DNA of 64,000 bases, from positions 62,001-126,000 of the forward strand of contig JAUSLV010000006.1 of NCBI GenBank assembly GCA_030645495.1. The letters run 5' to 3'. Source of the DNA: Actinomycetota bacterium (GTDB lineage Bacteria; Actinomycetota; Acidimicrobiia; Acidimicrobiales; Ilumatobacteraceae). Positions within the stretch are counted from its first letter, which is position 1; every line of letters begins with the position of its first letter. The translations under genes and the position numbers were made by a program. Positions 42,800 to 51,409 of the stretch are shown here, in pieces. The notes under the pieces are model-generated. The model was not told the DNA's origin. It ran no database searches and saw only the letters and a program-made list of their open reading frames with translations.

Positions 42800-43621
42800 T
42801 TATGCGATGTCGCGCGGCTTCTTGCCCGATTCCAGCAGCGCCATCCGGGCCGCATGCGCGTCGGAGGTCTTCTCCATGATCGACATGATGTCAGCCGACA
42901 TCTGCAGGTGCTGGCGCATGCCCATCTGCTCCCACGCGCGGATCAGCAGCGCCTTCGTGCCCATCAGAGTGGACAGCGGAGCGCGAGCGATGTGCGCGGC
43001 CATCGCCTCCACCTCGGCTTCCAACTGGTCGCGCGGCACCACCTTGTTCACCAGGCCGTACTCGCACGCCTCGCCGGCGGTGAGCGTGCGCGCGGTGTAC
43101 AGATACTCGGCGGCGCGCTTGCGGTTCATGAACGTCCAGGGCTCGACCATCGTCTCGCCACCGGGGAAACCGAGGCCCTGCACCAGCGGCATCTGGAAGT
43201 AGGCGTCGTCGCTGGCGATGGTGATGTCGGTGAGGTATGCCCAGTACGTACCGCCGCCGATGCAGTAACCGTGCACCTGAGCGATCATCGGCTTGGGGAA
43301 CTCGAAGAAGCGCAGCGTGGGCCACAAGAACAGGTCGCGGCTACCGATCCAGTTCGAGTCGATCGCGTTCTGCGAGGCGACGAACTCGGGGTATGTCTCG
43401 GGGCCGGCGAGCACGTGCCCGGCACAGAACCCCTTGCCGTTGGCGCGCAGGATCACGACCTTCACGTCGTAGTCGTGCTGGGCGAGATCGAGCGCGGCAT
43501 CCAGCTGGTGCACGGTCTCGCTGGACTGGCCGTTGGCCTTCTCCGGCCAGTTCAGCGTGATCCGCGCGATCGGTCCGGTGGCCTCGTAGAGGATCTTGCC
43601 GAGGTCCTGTTGCTGGTCCAT
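42800..43621 (-). CDS. Enoyl-CoA hydratase/isomerase family protein
   Basis: A 273-residue crotonase. It has the oxyanion segments GKGFCAGHVLAG and HGYCIGGGTYWAYLTD, a His where Gly-Asp is usual in the first loop, and an unusual aromatic insert NWIGSRDLFLWPTLRFFEF. The active-site variation suggests a specific substrate rather than general beta-oxidation. It is the first gene of a minus-strand unit with the SDR at 41852 and shares its promoter region, including operator site 3, with the divergent DUF35-Ltp pair 3. Confidence 0.87.
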   Translation of the reverse strand: MDQQQDLGKILYEATGPIARITLNWPEKANGQSSETVHQLDAALDLAQHDYDVKVVILRANGKGFCAGHVLAGPETYPEFVASQNAIDSNWIGSRDLFLWPTLRFFEFPKPMIAQVHGYCIGGGTYWAYLTDITIASDDAYFQMPLVQGLGFPGGETMVEPWTFMNRKRAAEYLYTARTLTAGEACEYGLVNKVVPRDQLEAEVEAMAAHIARAPLSTLMGTKALLIRAWEQMGMRQHLQMSADIMSIMEKTSDAHAARMALLESGKKPRDIA

Positions 43622-43652
43622 GTCGTTCCCCCACGGCTCGATGCGGCAGACT

Positions 43653-43666
43653 TGACGCGTGTGTCA
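43653..43666 (+). promoter_or_regulatory. Operator candidate TGACG-N3-GTGTCA, site 3
   Basis: TGACGCGTGTGTCA in the divergent gap between the crotonase (43621) and the DUF35 gene (43713). Its right half also forms a second palindrome GTGTCA-GA-TGACAC (43661-43674), and CATAGT (43675-43680), which reads ACTATGG on the other strand, lies next to it as a -10 candidate. Confidence 0.72.
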
Positions 43667-43712
43667 GATGACACCATAGTTCGCCACTCCGCGCGACCAA
43701 CCAGGAGACACC

Positions 43713-44150
43713 ATGAGCCAGCCGGCCACGCCGCCGATCATCGAGGACCCGTTCACCCTGTACTTCTGGGAAGGCACCAAGGCCGGCCAGTTGCTGATCA
43801 TGCGCTGCCAGTCGTGCGGGTACTGGGTGCACCTGCCCAAGCCGGTGTGCCGCAACTGTCAGTCGATGGACCTCAAGCCCGAACCGGTCAGCGGTAAGGG
43901 CACGGTGTATTCGTTCACCGAGACGCACAAGGCATTCCACCCGTACTTCGTCGACAAGGTGCCCTACCTGATCGCGGTCATCGAACTCGCCGAGCAGCCG
44001 CACTTGCACTTCCAGTCGAACCTCGTCGGCATCACCGAGCCCGACGTGCGCTTCGGCATGCCGGTGCAACTGGAGTTCGCCGCGTTCGGCGACAAGACGA
44101 TCCCCGTGTTCCGCCCGGTGGCGACCACGGCAGACCGGACGGTGGCGTGA
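43713..44150 (+). CDS. DUF35 OB-fold zinc-ribbon protein, partner of pair 3
   Basis: A 145-residue protein with GGAGACACC before the ATG. It has a short leading helix (YFWEGTKAGQLLI), the zinc ribbon CQSCGYW...CRNC, an OB fold with GTVYSFTETHKAFHPYF and the end TIPVFRPVATT. It is the first gene of pair 3; its stop overlaps the Ltp start by one base (TGATG), so 1:1 production is expected. Confidence 0.9.
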   Translation: MSQPATPPIIEDPFTLYFWEGTKAGQLLIMRCQSCGYWVHLPKPVCRNCQSMDLKPEPVSGKGTVYSFTETHKAFHPYFVDKVPYLIAVIELAEQPHLHFQSNLVGITEPDVRFGMPVQLEFAAFGDKTIPVFRPVATTADRTVA

Positions 44151-45295
44151 TGGCCATCACCACCAAGAACCGCCGCGTCGCGATCGTCGGCGTCGGCTAC
44201 TCGAAGGTCGGGCGCAACACCGGCCTCACCGAGCGCCATCACGCGGCGCAGGCCGCCAACGCCGCGCTGGCGGATGCCGGCCTCACCGCCAAGGACGTCG
44301 ATGGCGTGGGGTCGTGGGGCGGCGACGCCGTCGACTTCGGCTACATGATGGGGTTCCAGGAGTTGCGCTGGGAGCTCAACGTGGGTGTCTCCCCCGCGTT
44401 CATCGCCCCCGCCTACCACGCGGCGCAGGCCGTGGCGGCCGGACACGCCGATTGCGTGATGGCGTTCCGCATCATGATGCAACAGCCCAGCAGCGCCAAG
44501 CTCGCCGCCGGCGGGGCGATGCTCGGCGCACCCAACATGGAGGACACCGTCTTCCAGTACCCATACGGCAACTTCAGCCCCACCCAGTGGGCCGGCCTGC
44601 TGATGAACCGCTACCTGCACGAGAGCGACAGCACCGAGGAACACTTCGCCAAGTTCGCCGTCTCGCAGCGCGAGTGGGCGCTACTCAACGACGACGCGCT
44701 GCAGCGCACACCGCTCACCGAGCAGCAGTTCCTCGACACGCCGTACATCACCAAGCCGCTGCGCATCCTCGACTGCGACTACCCGTGCGACTCGGGCTCG
44801 GCCGTGATTTTCACCACCGAGGAGCGGGCTCGCGACCTGCGTCAACCGGCCGTGTTCGTCGACTCGTCGGCGCTGTGCAGCATCCACGACATGAACTTCG
44901 AGGTGCTCCCCGACATGGTGCGCACCGCGCCGGTGAAATGTTCGAACGAACTCTGGGCGCGCACCGACCTGAAGCCAACCGACGTGTCCACCGCCCATCT
45001 CTACGACGGCTTCAGCGTCATCACGATGCAATGGCTGGAGGCCCTGGGGCTCGTGCCGCCGGGCCAGGCCGGGCCGTTCATCGCCGAGGGCAACACCCGC
45101 CTCGGGGGGTCGCTGCCGGTCAACACCGACGGGGGCGCGATCAACGTCGGCCGCCGCCACGGTGCGAACTTCTGCATCGAGGCCGTGCGGCAGTTGCGTG
45201 GCGAGTGCGGCGAACGTCAGGTGCAGGGCGCCGACGTGTCGGTGTGGGCCAACGCCGTCGGCCCCTTCGCCGGTGCCATGCTGCTCACCAAGTAG
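44150..45295 (+). CDS. Ltp/SCPx-thiolase-like protein (aldolase-type candidate), pair 3
   Basis: A 381-residue thiolase-fold protein from ATG at 44150. It has VAIVGVGYSKVGRNTGLTE, NAALADAGLTAKDVDG, no Cys at the nucleophile position (VGVSPAFIAPAYHAAQAV), and the conserved STAHLYDGFSVITMQWLEALG and NTDGGAINVGRRHG. The close agreement with pair 1 around YDGF suggests the same Ltp2-like retro-aldolase chemistry. A hairpin terminator lies after the stop. Confidence 0.83.
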   Translation: MAITTKNRRVAIVGVGYSKVGRNTGLTERHHAAQAANAALADAGLTAKDVDGVGSWGGDAVDFGYMMGFQELRWELNVGVSPAFIAPAYHAAQAVAAGHADCVMAFRIMMQQPSSAKLAAGGAMLGAPNMEDTVFQYPYGNFSPTQWAGLLMNRYLHESDSTEEHFAKFAVSQREWALLNDDALQRTPLTEQQFLDTPYITKPLRILDCDYPCDSGSAVIFTTEERARDLRQPAVFVDSSALCSIHDMNFEVLPDMVRTAPVKCSNELWARTDLKPTDVSTAHLYDGFSVITMQWLEALGLVPPGQAGPFIAEGNTRLGGSLPVNTDGGAINVGRRHGANFCIEAVRQLRGECGERQVQGADVSVWANAVGPFAGAMLLTK

Positions 45296-45313
45296 CCACC
45301 CGCGGCCCCACCT

Positions 45314-45364
45314 CAGCGTGTGAAGCCCGCACCGCACGGAGTGCGAGTGCGGCTTCACACGCTG
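45314..45364. terminator. Bidirectional hairpin terminator, related to 41792
   Basis: Outer arms of 14 bp (CAGCGTGTGAAGCC and its complement) at 45314-45327 and 45351-45364 are perfect; the inner part pairs with a one-base slip. It lies between convergent stops (45295 and 45374). Confidence 0.82.
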
Positions 45365-45373
45365 TGACGGGTG

Positions 45374-46201
45374 TCAGAGGTGGCGGTTGGAGCCGCCATC
45401 GACGGGGATCGACTGGCCGGTGATGTGGCAAGCCTGCTGCGAGCACAGGAACGTGACCAGGGAGGCCATCTCCCGCGGATCGCCCTGGCGGCGCACGGGG
45501 ATGCGCGAGTGGAACGTGGCCGTGACCTCCTCGAAGGTGGACCCGGTCTGGCTCGCGAGCCAGGTCCAGTACGACAGGTTGCGCTCGGTGAGGATCGAGC
45601 CGGTGAGGATGTTGTTGACGGTGATGCCGTCGCCCGCCAACCGAGCGGCCATGATCCGGTACATCCCGGCCACCGCCGGGCGTACCACGTTGGGCAGCAC
45701 GTGCGGCAACTCCGTGGCGGGCTCGCGGGCCACCCCCGAACCGATGTTGCAGATCCGCCCCCACCCCTGCGCCTTCATGTCGGGGATGCATTCGTGCGCC
45801 AGCGCCCAGGCCGACACGAACAGGTGCTGGAACTCGCGGCGGTACTCGGGCGAGGGCATCGAGGCGAAGTTGCCGGCACCCGGGCCGTCGCCCTCCTTCT
45901 TCGAGTCGATGACGTGGCCGATCACGTTGCTCACCGCGATCGACACCGGCCCGAACGTTGCCCGCGTCGCGGCCACGACGGCTGCCACGCCGGCCGGATC
46001 GGTCATATCGGCGGCCACCGCGGCGATGCGCCCGGGAGCGATCTCCTGCAGCGCAGCCCTCGCCTCGTCGAGCGGCTCTCGCGAGCGGGCGGCGATCATC
46101 ACGCTCGCACCCTCGCCGGCCAACATCGTCGCGATCGCGCGGCCGATGCCCTTGCTGCCACCGGAGACGATGGCCACCTTGCCCTGCAGGCCGAGGTCCA
46201 T
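45374..46201 (-). CDS. SDR-family protein with altered catalytic motif
   Basis: A 275-residue SDR from ATG at 46201. The nucleotide site is normal (SGGSKGIGRAIATMLAGEGASV), and NIGSG carries the Ser. The expected Tyr-x3-Lys is replaced: the stretch reads VLPNVVRPAVAG, with Pro or Asn and Arg. SDRs with an N-x-x-R in place of Y-x-x-x-K are known but poorly characterised. The start overlaps by one base the stop of a second, more degenerate SDR gene, and both begin MDLGL, so they look like a duplicated, diverged pair. Confidence 0.82.
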   Translation of the reverse strand: MDLGLQGKVAIVSGGSKGIGRAIATMLAGEGASVMIAARSREPLDEARAALQEIAPGRIAAVAADMTDPAGVAAVVAATRATFGPVSIAVSNVIGHVIDSKKEGDGPGAGNFASMPSPEYRREFQHLFVSAWALAHECIPDMKAQGWGRICNIGSGVAREPATELPHVLPNVVRPAVAGMYRIMAARLAGDGITVNNILTGSILTERNLSYWTWLASQTGSTFEEVTATFHSRIPVRRQGDPREMASLVTFLCSQQACHITGQSIPVDGGSNRHL

Positions 46202-46770
46202 CAGAACATCCCCGAGCCGACGCCGCCGGTCACGTCGACCGAGGCACCTGTGATGTAGCCGCACCACTGCGAGCAGAAGTAGGCGACGGCGGCAGCCACC
46301 TCGTCGGCCGTCGCCGCACCACCGCGCAGTACCGAGTTGGCCACCACACCCTCGGCGCCCCCCTCGGCGGCGATGACCTTCTGTGCGGCCCGCATTGCCA
46401 GCGACGTGACGGCGCCCACCTCGTCGAGTTGCCCAGGTAGCTCGGCGTCGAGCGCCCGCGAGCCGGCGGTGCCCACCCACACGAACCGCCCCCACCCACG
46501 CGAACGCATGCCGGGCAGCGCCCGCCCGAACACGTCGAGCGCGGCCACCACGTCGTTCCAGGCCGTGTGCCAACCCTCCGCCGACTCGACCGCCAGCACC
46601 TGCGACCCATGCCGGGTGACGCCGTGAGCGATCACGATGTCGACCACGTCATCGTCCACCGATGTCGCGAGACGCGCCCCCTCGGCCGTCAGCAATCGCC
46701 GGCAGGCACCGGCCACCTCGTCATCCGGGCCGACGAGCAGCGCCGACCGTCCTGCAAGCCCCAGATCCAT
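46201..46770 (-). CDS. Degenerate SDR, probably non-catalytic
   Basis: A 189-residue protein whose ends match SDRs (MDLGLAGRSALLVG at the start; YFCSQWCGYITGASVDVTGG at the end), but the Gly-rich NAD motif is lost (VGPDDEVAGACRR) and the Tyr-x3-Lys site reads LAMRAAQK. It is about 70 residues shorter than usual. It lies directly upstream of the SDR at 45374 (TGATG-type overlap). A regulatory or structural subunit of a heteromeric SDR is a reasonable inference. Confidence 0.75.
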   Translation of the reverse strand: MDLGLAGRSALLVGPDDEVAGACRRLLTAEGARLATSVDDDVVDIVIAHGVTRHGSQVLAVESAEGWHTAWNDVVAALDVFGRALPGMRSRGWGRFVWVGTAGSRALDAELPGQLDEVGAVTSLAMRAAQKVIAAEGGAEGVVANSVLRGGAATADEVAAAVAYFCSQWCGYITGASVDVTGGVGSGMF

Positions 46771-46792
46771 CGCTCCCCCTCGTGAGTGGCCG

Positions 46793-48301
46793 TCAGACCG
46801 CCATCACCGAACCCGACTCTGCCAGATGCCCGTCGGCGCGCATCGCATCGCGCTCGGCGCCAAGACGCTCCTGCATCGCTTTCGCCTTCGCCTGCGCGGG
46901 CATGAACTGGGCCAGCACGATCACTGCGATCAGGATCCAGAACGCAATCCGGAACATCGAGTTGTAGGCGTGCAACCCCTCGACCGCCGCAGCAGGCGAT
47001 GTGTCGCCCCGCGCCGGCGCCAGCCCGAAATACACCGACGCCATGACGGCCAGGCCCATCGCCAGCGTGAGCTGCCTGCCTACCTGGCTCAACGCAGTTG
47101 CCTGCCCCACCTGGGTGGCCTTCACCGCGTTGATCGAGATGACGTTCGGCGCGGTCATGCCGATGCCCGACCCGAGACCACCGATGAAGATCAGGATCGA
47201 GATCGTCCACAGCGACGTGCTTGCGGTGAGGTGCGACAACGGCCAATACACCGCAGCCACGATGCTCATCCCGATCGTGGAGGGAATCCGGGCGCCGAGC
47301 TTGTCGACCAGGCGGCCACCGATCGGCAGCGTCACCGCCATACCCACCGCCGACGGCATCATCAGCCACCCGACAGTGCTCGGCTCGATGGCGCGCAGAC
47401 CCTCCAGTTCGAGCGGGATGTACACGATTCGCGCGTACTGAGCGAGGGTCGACAACGACATCACCAGCAGCGCCAACGAGAACACCGGGTTGCCGAAGAT
47501 GCGCACCTCTGCCAGCGGCGACCGGATACGGAGCGCACGCATCACGAACGCCGCGGTGAGCAGCACGCCGACGGACAGCAGGAGGATGACGCTGAGGGCA
47601 CCCCAGCCCCACGAGCCGCCCTGCTGCAGGCCCACCAACAGCGACACGAGACCAACGGCGACGATCCCGAACCCGAGGCCGTCGAACGGGCGGCGCGCGA
47701 CAGGGGCCGACTCACGCAGCAGCCGGGCGGTGATCGGCACGGCCAGGAGCCCGATCGGCACGTTCACCAGGAACAGCCAACGCCAGCCGATGGACGACAC
47801 GAGCGTGCCGCCGAGCACCGGCCCGATCGCCGGGGCGGCCATGATTGCGATCGAGAAGTAGCCGATCGCGCGACCGCGTTCGCTGGGCTCGAACAGGTCG
47901 TAGATGATCGCCATCGCGATCGGCACGACGATGCCGCCGCCGATCCCCTGCAGCGCACGTGCAGCGATCAGCGTGCCGAATGTGGGCGCCACGCTGCAGG
48001 CCAGCGACCCGACGGTGAACACTGCGAGGGCCCACACGTAGGCGCGAGCGCGGCCGAAGCGGTCGCCCAGCCACCCGCTCACCAACTGCGCCACACCGAG
48101 GGCGACGATGTACGAGGTGACGACCCACTCGATGTTCTTCGCCGCATCGAAGTCGTCGGCCACCGAGGTGAGGCCGAGGCTGACGATGGTGGTGTCGAGC
48201 ACCACCATGAACGTGCCCAGGAGCACGATCCACATCGCCCGCCATTGGTAGGGCAGTCGGCGCAGACGACCAGCGCTCGCCGGTGCGATCTCGCTGTCCA
48301 C
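46793..48301 (-). CDS. MFS drug/solute exporter, DHA2 (14-TM) family
   Basis: A 502-residue polytopic transporter using the proton gradient. Motif A is GWLGDRFGRARAY, motif C-like GYFSIAIMAAPAIGPVLGG, and the first helix has the DHA2 motif VLDTTIVSLGL. Fourteen hydrophobic helices can be counted. Start is GTG at 48301; AGGAGG lies only 3 nt upstream, unusually close. A 16-bp palindrome at 48316 and the -10 candidate TATGCT (48349-48344, minus strand) precede it. It may export a pathway intermediate or toxic lipid. Confidence 0.9.
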   Translation of the reverse strand: MDSEIAPASAGRLRRLPYQWRAMWIVLLGTFMVVLDTTIVSLGLTSVADDFDAAKNIEWVVTSYIVALGVAQLVSGWLGDRFGRARAYVWALAVFTVGSLACSVAPTFGTLIAARALQGIGGGIVVPIAMAIIYDLFEPSERGRAIGYFSIAIMAAPAIGPVLGGTLVSSIGWRWLFLVNVPIGLLAVPITARLLRESAPVARRPFDGLGFGIVAVGLVSLLVGLQQGGSWGWGALSVILLLSVGVLLTAAFVMRALRIRSPLAEVRIFGNPVFSLALLVMSLSTLAQYARIVYIPLELEGLRAIEPSTVGWLMMPSAVGMAVTLPIGGRLVDKLGARIPSTIGMSIVAAVYWPLSHLTASTSLWTISILIFIGGLGSGIGMTAPNVISINAVKATQVGQATALSQVGRQLTLAMGLAVMASVYFGLAPARGDTSPAAAVEGLHAYNSMFRIAFWILIAVIVLAQFMPAQAKAKAMQERLGAERDAMRADGHLAESGSVMAV

Positions 48302-48315
48302 TGGCCTCCTTTTTT

Positions 48316-48331
48316 GTCATCCGGTGATGAC
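48316..48331. promoter_or_regulatory. Palindrome in the MFS promoter
   Basis: GTCATC-CGGT-GATGAC, perfect 6-bp arms, between the -10 candidate and the ribosome site of the MFS gene. This is the usual place for a repressor that induces an exporter. Confidence 0.5.
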
Positions 48332-48372
48332 TTCAGTGCGACAGCATACCTCTGCGTGGAGCTGCGAGTGAT

Positions 48373-48388
48373 TGACGAAGGGTGACAC
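48373..48388 (+). promoter_or_regulatory. Degenerate relative of the TGACG/TGACAC operator
   Basis: TGACGAAGGGTGACAC holds both half-sites of the motif, but as a direct repeat rather than inverted. It is in the divergent gap between the MFS gene and the SnoaL-molybdoenzyme operon. Weak evidence. Confidence 0.3.
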
Positions 48389-48440
48389 CACCGTTAGATT
48401 TCCCTCGCGCCGGTGGCGCACGGACTGGGGGCAGAGCCAG

Positions 48441-49166
48441 ATGGACCACGATCAGGTGCGCGCATTCGTACACCAACAGGGCGAGCAGTGGAACGCCGGC
48501 GACCGCGACGGGTTCCTCGCCACCTATCGGGCGTTCGCGCCGAACGGCTTCCGGATCGAGTTGCCCGTCGGCCAACCACCCAAAGACGGGCCAGCGGTGA
48601 TGGACCAACTGTGGGCCGGTTACCAGGGCAAGATGTTGATGAGCTATCCGGTGATCGCGTTCGGTGGCGACGACGAGTTCGCGGTGATCGAGAAGGTCGA
48701 TGCACCAGTCGATGGGCAGGTGCACACCCGCCACACGATCCACGCCTACGCCGTGCGTGACGGCGAGATGCTGATCCGCTACTTCACCGACGCCGCACCG
48801 GCGACCCCGGCCACCGACGCCACCCGCGACTTCCTCACCCGCCAGTACGACCACTGGAACGCCGGTGAGCGCGAGCAGTTCTTCGCCGCGTACCACGCGT
48901 TCACCGGCGATCGCTTCGACGTCGAGTTCCCGCCCGGCACTCCTCCCAACCCGGGCAAGCCGGTGCTCGAACAGCTGTGGCAGGGGTACAACGCGACGAC
49001 GAAGCTGCGCTACCGGCAGATCGTGGTCACGGAGAGCAACGAGGCTGCGGTGTGGGTGGGCAACGAGCGCGAGGTCGACGGGCAGCCGCACGTGAACAAC
49101 AGCATCGAGTTCTATTCGGTGCGCGACGACGGGTTGCACATCCGCTACTTCCACGAGGGCCACTGA
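48441..49166 (+). CDS. Tandemly duplicated SnoaL/NTF2-like protein
   Basis: A 241-residue protein from ATG at 48441 built of two similar halves (about 3-115 and 120-241). Matching blocks are FVHQQGEQWNAGDRDGFLATY with FLTRQYDHWNAGEREQFFAAY, and PAVMDQLWAGYQGK with KPVLEQLWQGYNAT, and each ends in IRYF. NTF2-like domains usually dimerise, so this chain may be an internal dimer. It is first in the operon with the molybdopterin oxidoreductase, whose start overlaps its stop by one base. Confidence 0.85.
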   Translation: MDHDQVRAFVHQQGEQWNAGDRDGFLATYRAFAPNGFRIELPVGQPPKDGPAVMDQLWAGYQGKMLMSYPVIAFGGDDEFAVIEKVDAPVDGQVHTRHTIHAYAVRDGEMLIRYFTDAAPATPATDATRDFLTRQYDHWNAGEREQFFAAYHAFTGDRFDVEFPPGTPPNPGKPVLEQLWQGYNATTKLRYRQIVVTESNEAAVWVGNEREVDGQPHVNNSIEFYSVRDDGLHIRYFHEGH

Positions 49167-51409
49167 TGGGCGAGCCCACTCATCACCTGCGCTCGTGCCA
49201 CCTGTGCGAGGCGATGTGCGGCATCGAGGTGCGGGTGGAGGACGTGCAGATCACCCGCATTCGCGCCAACCAGGACGATGTGTGGAGCAAGGGCCACCTG
49301 TGCCCCAAGGGCGCCACGCTGGGAAGGTTGCACCACGACCCCGACCGGCTGCGCAACCCGCTGGTGCGCGATGCGAACGGCGTGCTGCAGCCGGCCACGT
49401 GGGACGACGCGTTCGCTCGCGCGGAGGAGATCCTGCACGGAATCATCGCTCGGCATGGCCGTGGCTCGCTGGCGGTCCGCACTGGCAACGCTGCCGGCCG
49501 CAGCACGTCGCTCAGCCGCTACATCGCCGCGTTCTCCGGCCTGGCCAAGATCGCCCGCTACGGCAGCAGCACCGTGGATCAACAGCCGAAGAACGTGTCC
49601 TGCAACCTGATGTACGGCAACGCGTGGAAGATCGCCGTTCCCGACATCGCCCGCACCGACTACTTCCTGGTGATGGGAGCGAACCCGGCCGAGTCGATGG
49701 GCAGCATCCTCGCCTTCCCCGACGTGCTCGGTGAGATCGAGCGCATCCGCGAGCGCGGTGGACGCACGGTCGTGATCGACCCGGTGCGCACCCGCACGGC
49801 GAAGATCTCCGACGAGTGGGTGCCGATCGTGCCAGGCACCGACGCGCTGTTCCTGCTGGCCGTGTGCAACGTGCTGTTCGCCGACGGCCTGGTGCGGCTC
49901 GGCCGCCTGGCCGACCACGTCAACGGCGTGGAGGCGGTGCGCGATGTGTGCGCCGAGTTCACGCCCGAGTCGGTGGCGGCCATCAGCGGTGTCCCCGCGG
50001 TGACCACCCGCCGGATCGCGCACGACATTGCGGCTGCGCGGGCCGCCGCTGTGTACGGCCGGATCGGCCTGTGCACGCAGGAGTTCGGCACGCTCGCGTC
50101 GTGGCTCACCGACGTGGTGGCGATCCTCACCGGCCACTTCGACGAGCCGGGCACGCTGATGTTCGCCAACCCGGTGGCGCCGTTCATGGACATCCTCCCC
50201 TCGCGGCCGTTCACCGTGGGCACCACCCACACCCGTGTGCGCAACGCCCCCGAGGTGATCGGTGAAGTTCCCGCGGCGTGCCTCGCCGAGGAGATCGACA
50301 CACCCGGCGAGGGCCAGATCAAGGGCCTGATCACGATGGGCTGCAACCCGGTGATCAGCGCCCCCGACTCTGGCCGGCTCGACGCAGCGCTCCCCCTGCT
50401 GGAGGGCATGATCAGCATCGACCTGTACGTGAACGCCACCACGCGCCACGCCGACGTGATCTTCCCGGCCACCTCGGCGTTCGAGCAGCCGTACAGCGAC
50501 ATCTGGTCGTGGATCTTCGCGCTGCGCAGCGGCATCAAGCACCACGACCCGCTGTTCGAGTCCCCCTCCGACTGGGTGCCCGAGTGGCAGGTGCTGCTGC
50601 GCCTCGGCGCGATCGTCAACGGAATGCGCAACGACGAGATCGACATCGCCGCGCTCGATGATGCGTTCTTCTCCAACCTGTGCACGTACGCCGGCATCGA
50701 CCCCGCGCCCGTGCTCGCTGCGGCACCCACGCCCGGCCCCGAGCGGATCATCGACTGGGCGATCCGCCTCGGCCCGTGGGGTGACCGGTACGGGGAACGG
50801 CCAGACGGGCTGACGATGGACAAGGTCCGCGAGGCACCGCAGGGCCTCGACTTCGGGCCGGCCATCTCGCGTCTGCCGGAGATGCTCACCACCGCCTCGG
50901 GCAAGATCGAGCTGGCGCCCGAGTTCATCCTCTCGGATCTGCCCCGGCTGCGCACGCTGCTGACACGCTCGCGACCGGAGGTCGTGCTCGTCAGCCGCCG
51001 TCACGCCCGGTCGCTCAACTCGTGGATGCACAACCTGCTACCGCTGGTGAAGGGCAAGCCACGCTGCACGCTGCACATCCATCCCACCGATGCGACACGC
51101 CTCGGCCTGGCCGATGCCGGCATGGCCACCGTGGCCAATGCCACTGGTTCGGTGGACGTGCCCGTGGAGATCACCGACGACATCCTGCCGGGCGTCGTCA
51201 GCCTGCCCCACGGCTGGAGCCAGGACCACGACGGCATGCAGATGGAGGTGTCGCGCCAGTACGCCGGCGTACTGAACAACTACCTGTCGCCGGGCGATCT
51301 GCTCGACGAGATCTCCGGCAACGCCGTGCTGAACGGCATCCCCGTCACCGTGTCCCCCGCTCTCGCAACCACCGTCCCACCCACCCGCCTCGAAGGATCC
51401 ACCCGATGA
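49166..51409 (+). CDS. Molybdopterin oxidoreductase (DMSO-reductase superfamily)
   Basis: A 747-residue Mo/W-bis-MGD enzyme. The N-terminus has a [4Fe-4S] site C-x2-C-x3-C-x27-C (Cys 11, 14, 18, 46; HLCPKG at the last). Then come GRSTSLSRYIAAFSG, YGSSTVDQQPK near the Mo ligand position, VMGANPAESMG and the C-terminal beta-barrel domain with LHIHPTDATRLGL and VVSLPHGWSQ. There is no Tat signal, so it is cytoplasmic. No electron-transfer subunit lies next to it. The neighbouring SnoaL, cupin and hydrolase genes suggest a catabolic oxidation or hydroxylation. Confidence 0.92.
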   Translation: MGEPTHHLRSCHLCEAMCGIEVRVEDVQITRIRANQDDVWSKGHLCPKGATLGRLHHDPDRLRNPLVRDANGVLQPATWDDAFARAEEILHGIIARHGRGSLAVRTGNAAGRSTSLSRYIAAFSGLAKIARYGSSTVDQQPKNVSCNLMYGNAWKIAVPDIARTDYFLVMGANPAESMGSILAFPDVLGEIERIRERGGRTVVIDPVRTRTAKISDEWVPIVPGTDALFLLAVCNVLFADGLVRLGRLADHVNGVEAVRDVCAEFTPESVAAISGVPAVTTRRIAHDIAAARAAAVYGRIGLCTQEFGTLASWLTDVVAILTGHFDEPGTLMFANPVAPFMDILPSRPFTVGTTHTRVRNAPEVIGEVPAACLAEEIDTPGEGQIKGLITMGCNPVISAPDSGRLDAALPLLEGMISIDLYVNATTRHADVIFPATSAFEQPYSDIWSWIFALRSGIKHHDPLFESPSDWVPEWQVLLRLGAIVNGMRNDEIDIAALDDAFFSNLCTYAGIDPAPVLAAAPTPGPERIIDWAIRLGPWGDRYGERPDGLTMDKVREAPQGLDFGPAISRLPEMLTTASGKIELAPEFILSDLPRLRTLLTRSRPEVVLVSRRHARSLNSWMHNLLPLVKGKPRCTLHIHPTDATRLGLADAGMATVANATGSVDVPVEITDDILPGVVSLPHGWSQDHDGMQMEVSRQYAGVLNNYLSPGDLLDEISGNAVLNGIPVTVSPALATTVPPTRLEGSTR

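Noticed and set aside
45364-45376. TGACGGGTGTCA as a fifth operator site
   Set aside because: It has one central base instead of three and lies at a gene 3' end inside a terminator region.
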